Positions 23,201 to 35,200 of a stretch of 52,738 bases of DNA are shown piece after piece. A program made the translations under genes and the position numbers. A model generated the notes under the pieces. It was not told the origin of the DNA. It saw only the letters and a program-made list of their open reading frames with translations, and searched no databases. The stretch is from Rhizaria sp. SCN 62-66 (lineage: Eukaryota; Rhizaria, unplaced): the NCBI GenBank assembly GCA_001724265.1, contig MEDY01000201.1, forward strand, positions 1 through 52,738. Reading direction: 5' to 3'. Numbering within the stretch: the stretch's first letter is position 1; each line of letters opens with the position of its first letter.

Positions 23201-26200
23201 CACACGCGAACATGCAGAGGCTACTGCAGCTGCGATCGCGGAAGCTGACGCTGAAATAGCCGTCGCCGAGGCGGCTGCCGCTAAAGCAGCTGCAGCCGAG
23301 GCTGCTGCGTCTGCAGAGGCGGCTGCAAAGGCCGCGGACGTCATCGCTGCTGCCGACGCCGCCATGGCCCTAATCGCAGAGGATCAATCCATCAAGGACG
23401 TTGACACTGTGCCAGCATTTAGCAGCAATATCGATGAAAAGAAAGATATCGTTGAAGGCAAGAGCACTACTAAGAGTCCTAGTACACCCACAGTCATTGT
23501 TCCACCGACGCTGCCTAGCACCTATCCCTCAGAGGCTGATTCCGCCCCTGATAATGCTGGCCCTGCTGCTGCCCCTGACATTATCACGCCTCTCTCTACT
23601 GTCCACGACGCCCTGCCTTTGTTTTCTTCTGTTCCACACTACCGCATTGGAGCAGAGTGCCTGTGGCATTTGCCAAGCTCTCTGTCCCGCGGCGTCGGAG
23701 CGTCATTCGCAGTTGCGTTGGCACAATCTATTGTTTCGCACGGCGCTGGCTTCAACAAGCTTTCTCCCGACGACGTCGCGCGCATTGTCACGTCCGCGCC
23801 CGTTGCAACGGCTAAGGGCGCCTCGTCGCCACGCGCGTCCGCGCTTCACCCACGGCTCCGCCCGTTGTTCGCTGCGCACCGTTGGTTTGCGCACACGTCC
23901 CCGCTAACACTTACGCGCGTCACCGAGGCACTGGTGCGTCTTAACGCTTTTTCGCTTGCCCGCGAGCTTTTAGCCGTCGCAGGCGCCTGGACTGTCGCTG
24001 TCGATGCTGCCGCAGACTCTGGCGCCATTACAAAGGTGATGCTCAAGAGCGCTAGCAATGCCGCCGCAGGCAAGAGCGCAAAGATCACGTCCCCGAAGCG
24101 TCGTGGCTCAGACGTTTCCGACTCGCGTGTGCGGGTGCTATGGCGCGATGAGCTGCCCGTTCTCTCCGCCGCTGTACTCACTCACGAGTTTCTATACGAC
24201 AGCGCTCTCCAGGCTTGCGACCCCGTGCCAGCGAGCCGCACAGACGGCAGTGGGACGTCAGTGCATGCAGCATTGCGCACACGCGCCAGTTTCACCCGAC
24301 TCCAGGCAATTCTCACAACGCTCGTTGGTGATACGAGCGCCGCGGCTCCAGAGGGCGCGATCGTGCAGCGGCCGGGACTGCGCGGTGTGGTATTCGCGCT
24401 GATGGCCCGTCTGCGCCACGTGCTGCTGAACCGCGCACTCGCACGGAAGCACGCGCGCGCCATCGCCACTGCTGATGCGCTGACGGCACTAGACGCTCTA
24501 TTTGCGCAGTCCCCGGCCAACCGCGCAATGACTGACAGCTCCGGTATTGTTACGCGTGTCACAGGCGGCGAAAGCGTGCCAGAGCCGGAAGCTCCGACGT
24601 ACTCTGTGGGCCTCTCGCTTGAGAACTATACGACTTTGCGCGCGCAATTGACACAGCGTTTGCGCCAGCTTCTGCTTCCGCTGCACCGGGACCGTCGGCT
24701 GCGCACGCAAGCAACCGACTGCGCTGCGCTGTACATGTCTGCGTTCGAGCTCACAGGAAAGGTCCACACAGCCGCTGCCGCTGCAGTGTTGCACTCGGTT
24801 GCCGAAAAGGACCGCACGCTGCCGCCGATGCTGGCGCGCGCACTGTTGGCGCGTGCGTCGACCGTGATGTACCGTGCCGCGAAACCTGCACAATCAGACG
24901 AGAGTTTTCTCAGCACACACCACAAGGATGTTTGCGCCGCTGCGCTTGTTGCAACAGAGAAGGATACGCTCTCACAAGACGATCATTTTTTCGTTGATCC
25001 GATTTTCAAAGTTGGATCAGCGCGCGCTACCGATGAACCCCTTTCGTTCGCTCTTGAGCTTCCTCTCTTTTCACCCGCGGCCAAAGACACGCCGATTGAC
25101 GGGTCACCAACTAGCACCGTACCTGATGCCACCGTTCAGGCTGCACTTGATGCTGCTGGGGCTGCAGCTGCACGCGATTCAGTGGCGGAAGCGTCACTGG
25201 CTGCGGCTGTTGCAAGTCTCGTGCTTGCCTCTGTGAAGACAGTCTCTGCGCCTCCCGCGCGTCTTGGTCGTATCGCATCCGTACTTTCCCCCATGAGCCC
25301 CATGAGTCCCATGAGTCCCTTAAGTCCCATTGGAGCCTCCGCGAACTCAGATACTGCGCTTGCGATGCAGAGTCCCGCAGTTCAATGGACAGCGAGCGCT
25401 GTAGCGCTCATCTCTGACTCTGGGGTAGCGCCCGGCGAGGCAAGCGCAGACGCCGGCCAAGCTGCCGGGGCGGCATTATCTTTACAGGTGGCTGAGTCTG
25501 TTGCCGTCATGGTTGATGCAGCTAAAACTGTTCTGCTCGCCAATTCACTCATCACACTGGCGGCGTCCACCGCGATGCCCTCCGTTGCACCAATGGCCGC
25601 TGCTATAGACAATGACAACTTTGCTGCGAGCCCCGCTCAGTACGATTCGTGGGGATATCCCGAAGACACTATGCAGTCCTCATCGACTGCAAGTGAGATC
25701 GCGGCCACCGCCCGTGCTATGGCGCCACACTGCGCGGCCATGCTGCATACGCTTTCCGCGGCGGGAGCTGCTGCGGCGTCCGTTGTTCCGCCGGCTGTGA
25801 TACTGCTCTCGACAGCGCGTAGTGTCGACTTCTTTGGCGCCGTCCCGAGCAGCACTCCCGCAGATGTGCTGCTGTCTAAGGACGAGGAGTTTGCCGCAGC
25901 GGGCGCGTTTGATCTTGCACTGCGCTCCGCTTTGGCTTCACACGTTTCACCGTCAGTCACGGATACTCTCACGAAGCAGGTGGACACTTTGATGGAGCGC
26001 GCACAATCGTTGCACAAGGATGTTATGCCGACGGAGCCATACGATATTAGTCTAAGCAATACCGTAGGCGAATCCATCAGCAGCGAGGCAGAGCTGCAGC
26101 CTGACCAGCGTCGTGCACTCACGCGCCAGTTCCGGTCTCTGTTTGCTTCTATCTCTAACGCCGGCCTTTCTGACCGCACAAAACACAGCTCATCTGGGAG

Positions 26201-29200
26201 CAAGTCTGTTGCTTTTGTTTTCGATAACGAAGAGGATGAGGAGGCCAGTGAGGCCAGTGATCGCGACGAGGACGCCGATGACCAGACACGTGAGAGGTCT
26301 CACAAGATGGGGCATCTTTCACCAATGATTATTGTCGTTGTGCTTGCTGGCCCGCTCGATATCATATTCGCCGAGCAGTCTCTCGCGTGTGGTGTCGCTG
26401 TGCACTCCATTCTACCAATGCCATTGCCGCAATTCCCGCCACTCGCGTCGGCCGCGCTGGGCTGGCTCGCGCGCGCTGCTGCAGTTGCCGCCGCCTCGAG
26501 CACCGTCACTGTTGCAGTCGACTCACTTCCCAGTACTTCCGACGAGGCGAGCGCTGCGTTGGAGCTGGCGCAGGTGCTTGCTCGCTCGGTCGCTGCTTCC
26601 CTTGCTGCGACCGCACACCGCACGGCGTCTGCGCTTTTCTGTCAGCTGGATCCCACCGATTCACTGTCGGCGCACGTTGCGATTGTTTCACGGGAGTTGT
26701 CCCCATTGCTGACTGTTCCACTTGTACTTTCCGCCGTGTCGCACGGAGCAGAACCTACTGTACCCACGGATTGGCCTGTGGCGACAGTCGTGTTGTCCCG
26801 TGCTTTACACCACGCCACTGCCTCAGGTGCGCTGTCGCTTGCCATCTCTGACGCGAACGTTGAGCGCTCGCGCACCCAACTCCCCGGCGGTAAGGCCCCA
26901 CCTGTCCCTTCATCGCGGTCTCTCTTGCGCGACCTTTACGGTACTCGCGTTGAAAACGCACCCAAGAAACCTATCGTGCTTCAATTAGCGCCGATCTTTG
27001 CTGCTGTGCCACTATCTCTGCTCAAAGCCACTGCGACCGCAGATGGTGATGCCACGCTTACGCAAAAGCAGCGCAACGAAACGAGCGTGACGGCTCCCGG
27101 TGCTGTGCTAACAGTCGCCATTCCTGCCGCTTTGCCATCGGCGGCTCTTGCGATTGTTGTTGACACACTGTCAATGCTGCAGCCTATCAACGCAATTGCT
27201 GCCCAACATGGGAATGCGAACACTGTTACTTATATCTTCCTCTCCGTGGCACATGCGGTGCGCCACGCACTCGCGCTCGCCCGCGCTTTTGCTGCACCGA
27301 ATGATCCTGCAGCAGATCCCGCATCGCCGGCAGTGCCACTTCCTGCATCCTCTGCGAACACCTCTTTGGCCGACTTCCGCGTCAACACACGACCGTCTTC
27401 CACTCTGGGTGACGAGCTTGCTGCGGTTCCTCAACCTGCACAGGTGCAACCTCTGCAGCTCTCGCGTCAATCCTCACTTGTGGATCTGCCGCAGCCGAAC
27501 TTCGGCCCGCTGCCCGCTGTGGCGATCGCACTTTCTCTCGGCGCGGTCACGCTGACACGTAGTACCTCCGGTGTTGCTGGCGCCTTTGTGCCCACTTTCA
27601 GTGAGCTCTCTCGTGGCGAGTGCGTTCGCTTCACAGGTTCGCCTGTTACTGAAGCTGCTGCACTGGCTGTGATGGCATCCCGGCTTGCAGCTGAACATAC
27701 AGCGGGTACGTTTATGACAACGATCATCACTGCCACCCGCACCTTTTCGCTTGCGCTGCATGCTTTTGCTCATGCGAGCTGCACGGGTTTGTCTCAACTG
27801 TCAGCAAGCTCGGTATCTGTGGTTGATGCCAACGATGCTTGGATGTTTTTGTTGCAAGCTGACACACGCCGACTTGCGCAGAAGGGTTCTCAACACGCAG
27901 CCACGGATGCTACTCGACGTGCAAGCATGGGCTCTGGATTCGCTGTAGCAGAGTCCTCTGGACGTTCGAACCATAACCATTTTTTCTTGACCGGCTCCGA
28001 GCGTCTGCTCACGTTATTAAAAAAGAAGATCGATCATCACGCCACTATTATCGCGAGAACGGCTGGTTTTTCGGATTCACAACAGTTTGTGCGCACGCAG
28101 TGGCAGTCACAGCGCGTTGTTGCTCTTGGATTCCATTCACAGGAGCTGCTGTTGCAGCAGCAGTACGGCGGTGATGCCGGCTCTGGTGGCGTTCTGAAAG
28201 TCACAATTTCCCCGGAGGACAGTGGGTACGCACAAAGCTCACCACTTTCGTCGCCATCTGCAGTCGATATGAGCCAAAAGCTGCTTTCTGTCGGTTCAAT
28301 CTCTGGCCCTGTCAGTGCCACCGCGTTCGTGCGTTACTTGACACTTGCCGGGCTTGGTGGGAGCCGTTGTCTTGCTGCCGTGGCACAGCCTTCCCCAGAT
28401 ACCGTGGTCGTGCAACTGTTGCCCACCACTGGCGCTGTGCGACTCAGTCCTCTGGATGAACCCGGTTTGTTGGACCGTTTACAACGTCCTGCGGAGTCCA
28501 ACACATTGTCGAATGTCAAGGTTGACCCACAAGGAAGCGCATCAGCAGTTCTTGCGCTCGCAATGACATCTGCCGCTGGCTCTTCGCTTCTTCCTCCGCG
28601 TCTCATGGCATACGTTGCAGACTGCCTTGTGGCATATCTTGAGGCTCACGACCGTGCGCACCGCTTTGGCTACAAGGCTATTTACGCCGCACCGATTGCG
28701 ATGGCGAAGTCGCTCACACGATCTGCGGCGTGGACTGCAGATGCGACCTTTTTGCGCTCTGCCGTCGTTGCAATCCACTCGCTGCTTATGAGGCCGCCGC
28801 GGACATTACATGATCGCCCAGTCAAGTCGAACGCGGCTGAAGCTTTTTTGCACAGTTTTGTGAGTTTACTGCCGCTACCAGTGCCTGATCATCAAGAACA
28901 CGAGTCCGATGACGGCCAGGTCGAGCCCTCCGGCAAGGAACCAACTGCTCTAAGCGCCGGCCGGCCGCTGCCCGCTCGCGTGGATGATGATTACGACTAC
29001 TCTCCACATGCAGGACTTCCCGCGATGGCGTATACTCTCGTCTCTGCTGCTGCACTTGCCGCGCTACCACCCGCGCATCCACTGGCCATTCTGGCCGTGT
29101 TCGCGCCTGACCCACCGCTGATGGCGAGCACCGCGGTCGCTCACTCTGCCTTTACCACGGGTCTGCGCTTGTTTGTTCCAGACGGCTACAACACTCCCCG

Positions 29201-32200
29201 CTACGCACCTCCCGCCTCTTTGCTTGCGGTGTTGCTGCGCAGGCCGATGTTACCACGTCTCCGGCCCTGGCTTTCACTTGCTGCAACCCCAGCACTGTCA
29301 GCCCGTGCACGTATGACTGCAACTGCTTTAACAGTGATTGACAAGCTCATGCTGATTTCGCCTTCTGGCGCCCCCAGCAGTGCTGCTGGAAACTCCTGTG
29401 ATGTGCTTGACGAACCGATCAACGGTCACAACGCGATGCGCGCGCTCACGATTCTCTCCACTCTGAGCGCGAGCGGTCATGCCACTGCTGATGACAACCC
29501 CATCGCTGACAGCAAGGGCGACGATTTCCGTGCGGCAGTGCTCCGGGCCGAGATCCTCTGGCGTCTTGGTGCGCACAAGTCTGGCGAGAGCGGTGCTGGG
29601 CCTGGTACAGCTTCGTTCCGCGCCCGTGTTCGGGCAATGGCCCGCACGCTCATTACAACACTGCGCGAGCGTGCTGCCGAGGCGGGGATTTTGACTCGGG
29701 CAGCGGTTGAAAACGCCCGCAGTTGCTTGGCGCGTTATTGGGTTGCGTTAGCGCGCAGCGAGCTTGCTAAGACACTCCTACTACGTGCTGTGGAGACGTC
29801 CGAGGCTGCCGGCGCTGACTCGGGCATGAGCCTAGTGGCGACACTCCGGCAAAAGTGGCTGTCTGCGGACTCAGAGCGGCGTCTTTCCCAGTCGCGGCTT
29901 ATGGCTGCGCTTGCCTCATTGTCTTCTGCGAGCTTGCTTCCTGCGCTTGAAGCAGAAGTGCTGAATATTTCGCCCGCGCCTACGCCCGATATGGATGTGA
30001 ACGAGGACGCAGTGTCAGCAGCCACGCATCTGCGTCACTCGGCAGCGTTTTTGCCTGCCGCTGGCTTGGCGGGCTCTGGCCGCGCTCCTGCACTGGCACA
30101 GCTGGCATTTGCACCCGCTGATAACGACTCATCAGGCTTTCAAGACCCGCTACCGCTGCAGTATGCATTTGAGTCCGCTGCATTTGCAACTCCCCAAGAC
30201 AGCACCTGGCACCATGCTGCGACTCTTACTGCGGCTGGATTTGTTCCTTCCGCTCTATCATACTCTACTGCTACCAACGCTACAACAAGTGTTGCGCCAG
30301 CTGTTACTGCAGCGCGTGGACGCGACGCAACCGGCATGCTCTTTGCTCGTGTGCGCGTTGACGCGGAGGTGATTCTCACTCATGTTCAAGCTGAGCCCCC
30401 GTTACCGGGTGAGGCTGTTCGTTTACCCTTTTCGTTTGCAGGCTTCTCCGATCTCACACCTGATCCGGCGACTGACTCCTCCCGAGTAGGCAGTAGGTTT
30501 GATTCGCAATCAGGGTTAGACATGGGACCGCTTCTTCCTGGCGACTGGCGCAACGCGGCTAGTTGCTGCTTCTTGTTTCGGCCGAACGCGACCATGGCGG
30601 CGCTTGACGCGAGCCGCCGTGCGCTGTGGCAAGCGCGGCGTGCCGTTGAAGACCGCTGGCAGGCGCGGCTGTACGCACTGTGCGCCGCGGTGGCCGACGC
30701 TGACCTTTCAGCCGCCGAGTCGGAACCTACTACTCCGTGCTCTGATCTGGCTGCAGCCGCAACGGCGTCTGCCCGCGCGCACTTCCGCGCGTACCAGCTT
30801 GACTCGTCGCGTTTGCCTGCGCTCACGTCTGCTGGCCGAGCCGCAAGTGTCGCTGCGGCCGCTCTCGCTCGTCCCTTGTACTCGACACGCGCAGGGCTGT
30901 CTGCTGAAGCGGAGACTCCCGCCGCTGTCGCTGCGTGCCGTGCAGCTTTGACGCTGCAAGGAGAGCTGCTGTACGCGGCCCGTGTGGCCGTGGCATGGCG
31001 CACGACTGCGCTGACTGGCGCGCCTTATCCCGTCGGTGCCGCCGTGCCTGCAGGCTCTCAGGAGCCCGGTCGCGAGCTCTTAGCTGCGCTTGGCGGCCCG
31101 CAGCGCGGCGTGCTGGAGCGCTGGCAGCTGGTCCAAGAACTCAAGGGTGTGCTGACCCGGCTGAAGACAGAGCACGGAATGCTGTACGCGCGTGCCGCCG
31201 CTGCAAATGCCGCTAGTACAGCCACTTTTAACAGCGCGGCTGCGCATGCGGCGGCGCTGGCGACACGGCCTGACACGACTGCAGTGCTTGTGGCGAGCCC
31301 TCAACACAGGCGTGTCAACTCTAGCATGTACCTCAACGACATCCTTGCCTCACCGCAGTCAGTGGTGCATCCCGCGACGCCGTCGCGAGCGCCACCGCCT
31401 GCGACTGGCCGGCACAAACGCGTCTTCAGTTTTGGCGCGGACCTGGGTTCCTCTTCAGCTGCTGCTGTTCGTCCGACTGACCTGATGTTGTCACCGACTG
31501 CAGCGGGTGCTGGAAACAGTGGCAACGCGGCTGAGGCGGCGCGGGCGCTTGTACCGCGCATTCAAGCTGCTGAAGCTGAGCTTACACGAGCACGTACAGG
31601 TTTGAAGGCTGCGATGTTAGTGCTATCATCTGCACGTATCGCTGCCGAGCGCGCCCGTAGGGATGCTGCTCCCGTTGAGGCTCTCACAAGCCGTGTGTTG
31701 GCCCGTATCAATAGCGCGAATGCATCTCGCGAGACGGCATCTATTATGTCCTCATTCTCAAATTCTGTTCGTGAGAGCTTGACAACACGCGACCTCCCGT
31801 CACTTGCTGCTATTGCCGCTGCGACGACAGAGTCAACAGGTGCTATCACACACTGCGACCCCGCGGTGGCGTGGTTTAGCAAGCCTCTTGATTCGGGGTC
31901 TTACCACGGTGATTTTATCTGGGACTCTCCCCTGGCACTAACGTATCTGCCGGAGTGCGTCGCGCAGCCACTGCCCGCTCTCACACACGTGCTTTGGCCT
32001 GTACAGTCCTTGCCCGAGACTGCTGTTGCCCCCACACAGGCCCTACAAAGCACTGGCTCTCGCCGTGGATCCTTGTCAGGCGTCGCAGCGACACCCAGTT
32101 CCAATGGATCGGCACCACTGGTCTCCCCTTTCCGCCCTGTGGCCACGCCGAATACACCCGTCAAGACGCCATTGAAGCATGCTCGCACAGGATCTATGAC

Positions 32201-35200
32201 TGGGCTGCTTCTTCCCGGTGCGCTTGCTGAAGATGCCGCTGAAGAGGCTGAATCTGATCCCGACTTAGTGCCTTCAGAGCCACACTTCCCCATTGGCACA
32301 AATGCATTCGCTGCTCTCATACGTACTGCGAGCGGCGTTGGTGGTGTGACATCTTTGGTCGGCCACTCACGCCGCGGCTCCGTTGCAGGCGTGCCTGTTC
32401 TTGGAACATCCGTAACGGCGGTTGCGCCAACTGTCTCGCATGACGGTTTCGACGATGGCGCTGTTCGCGACAGCCTGCGTCGTCCGCCTGCCGCCGCTCG
32501 TTACCGCGCGCGGCTGCGTGAGCTTTCACTGCTCTGCGCGCTGACAGCGGAGCTCGCTGTGCTGACTGCGCACCACACACTCGCCATGGCTGAGATCTCG
32601 CCCGCCGGGACTGCTGTAGGCGCGCCCGAGGTTCCTGGTCTAGCGCCACTTAAGCTGCGCAAGAAAGACGCCGCAGCTGCGGCTGCCGCCGCGGCAGCGC
32701 GCCCCCGCGTGCCTGCCGTGGCGTCGGACGATGCTTTGGCGTCTGCAAGGTTGGCTCTCACTGGCGCCCGCTGGTGGCATAGTCAGAGTGGAGCGCTGCT
32801 TGCGGCAGCCACGCTGCCGGCGCTCGGCTTTGACTGGGGCTCTACCTCTATTGTGGCTTCTTCCACGGCTTCTGCAGCGCCCCCGCTGGCATCTCCCCAC
32901 CATGCTGGTACCGCGCCGACAAATCCGTTCGCGGTCGCTCCGCAGCTTGCTCGCCGCGGTAGCTTACCGTCGTTGCTTCGCGCCTCCTCCACAGGCCCTC
33001 AGTTTGATCCCGCAAGTACCGCACTTTTATCGCCATCGTCTGCTGCCGCTGTTGCGACCGCTGTTCATTCGCACTACATGCAGTCGCAACGTACATTGCG
33101 TGCACCGCTGGCGACAGCCCTTGCGCTGTCTTCAGATCGCGGGTTGGACGTGTTCCCATCTCTTGCCACATTATCTCTTGCGCGTACACTTGCGATGCGT
33201 GGTGCCAAGCTGTTAGGATCTCTTACGTCTAGTGCACTTGCGATGACGTTTGTTTCTGCCGATGACGATGAGAATCCTCCAAATATAAGGGCTTGTGCTA
33301 TTGAGATTGCCCGCGAAATTCTTCCTATGAGTGCAAGCGCGCCCCCGCTGTTTAACATGCCAAGTGACGCTGCTTCTTCTTTGACAACTGCCGTTGTTTT
33401 TGCTGGCCATTCGCTCTCCGCGCTTGTGCTTTGCTCCGCTGTCGCGACTGCGGTTGGCTCTGCAACTGAGACTGTGCCACTCGCCGCACAACTCAACTCA
33501 GCGCTCCGCGATCACCACCCGCGCGTGCGAGTGGCAGGACTGGCCTTACGGGCTGCATTGTGCGAGCGACTTGCAGCCCGCCGGCCCAGCTCCGCCCATG
33601 TTGCACTGCTGACTGATACTGACCTTACGTTTGCAGAAGCTGTCATTTCTGAACAAGCGACGCGTCGCTGCGAGCTCCACGTCATGTTGCCCGCTTCAAT
33701 TGTTGATGTTCTTGCTCAAGCTCCACAGCGGATGTTGGGCTTGGCCTTGCCTAACCCCTCCACAAGACGCCGCCGCAGCCTCGCCACTGTTCCTGCCGTA
33801 GTCGTGCGGACTGAGAACCGCAGTGTGCCCGTACGTGGGCTGAAACTGCAACTCGACTCTTTCTTTCCTTCGCCCACGCGCACTACGACTGTGCAAACTA
33901 TTGAGGCTGTGCCGACACCAACAGCGAGTAATACTAAGTTTACTCCGTCGTATGTGAGCAGCAGCGTGCCTGATGGTGATGACGACGAAGAGCTTAGTGA
34001 CGCTGATGACGATGAGGACGATCCGTGCTATAACCCCGCACTCGCGGCCGACGCTCCGGATACTGCCCTCTCCAGCATTATCACCCTTGCCTCAGCACAG
34101 CTGCACTGCGGCTTCTGCCCGCAGTCTGGGCGTTACCGACCCCGGCGAAGTCGCGGCGCCCGCAGCGCTGCAGCTGCCGAGGCTCAAGCTGTGCGCGTAC
34201 GGTTGCAACGCGTTCTTGCTGCCGCCGACTCTGTCACTGTAGTGCCGGGTGACCCAGCTGCCGCGGATGGTGTGAGCGTGGCACATGCCAGCCACATGCG
34301 CGAATGCCTGCTTGGCGCTGCTCGGCTGCGTGTGCGTGCGATGTGTCCTGTCCTTGCAGCAGGCGAGGAAATGGCCCGCGTCGCTGTCTGGGGCGCGCTT
34401 GCAGGTGGAGCAAGCGACGCAGCTACTGCGGCAGCTGTTGCACGTGTTTGTCATGACGGTGACTTCAGTGCGGCTGCCGCTCTCGCGCACTCGCTTCGTG
34501 ATGCTATCGCTGCAAATTTCAGCGCAAACGGAGGTGACACTGCTGCGAACCCCGCTTTTTCTGCCGCCCGCGCTGTGGCAAATGAAGCTGCCGCTGCTGC
34601 TGCTGCCGCCGCTGCTGCATCTGGGTCACCGCCCGCCGTCGCGGATGCGGTCAGCTCTCTCACACTTGCCGGTCCGGGTGACGGCTTAAGCGCCGTCGAT
34701 CCTGCTCTATTACGCGCGCACACTCGGCTGTTACGGCTGCGTCGCCTTTGCTCTATAATCCCACGTCGTGGTGGGTTCTTGTCCTCGGCACTCGTCACGG
34801 CAGTTACGAGTCAGAGTGCAGATTCTCGCGACCCACTTGCTCTGTGGGTGTTGACTCAGGGGCTGAATAGCTCCAAGGCGGAGTCCAACTCTGTTGTTTG
34901 CCGGCTTCTGTGTGGACGCACTCTTCTCAGTGTTGCGCGCGTCTTGAACCAAGCTGCGACGCTTGCTCGTCGTCCTTCGCAACCAGTTGATTCTTCATCT
35001 TCATCCGGCAAATCGACGCCAATCGAAGATCATGTGGACGATGCTCACCCCGAGACGACTGATGACGCTCCCGCAGCCGATACGGCGGCAGCACCTTCCT
35101 CTGATGCCAGTATTACCGCGGCAGTGTCTGCTGCCCAATGGGCGAGTGCGGTCTCATCCGGTCTGTGCAACGCATACGTGCCGTTGCCAACAACTGCGCG

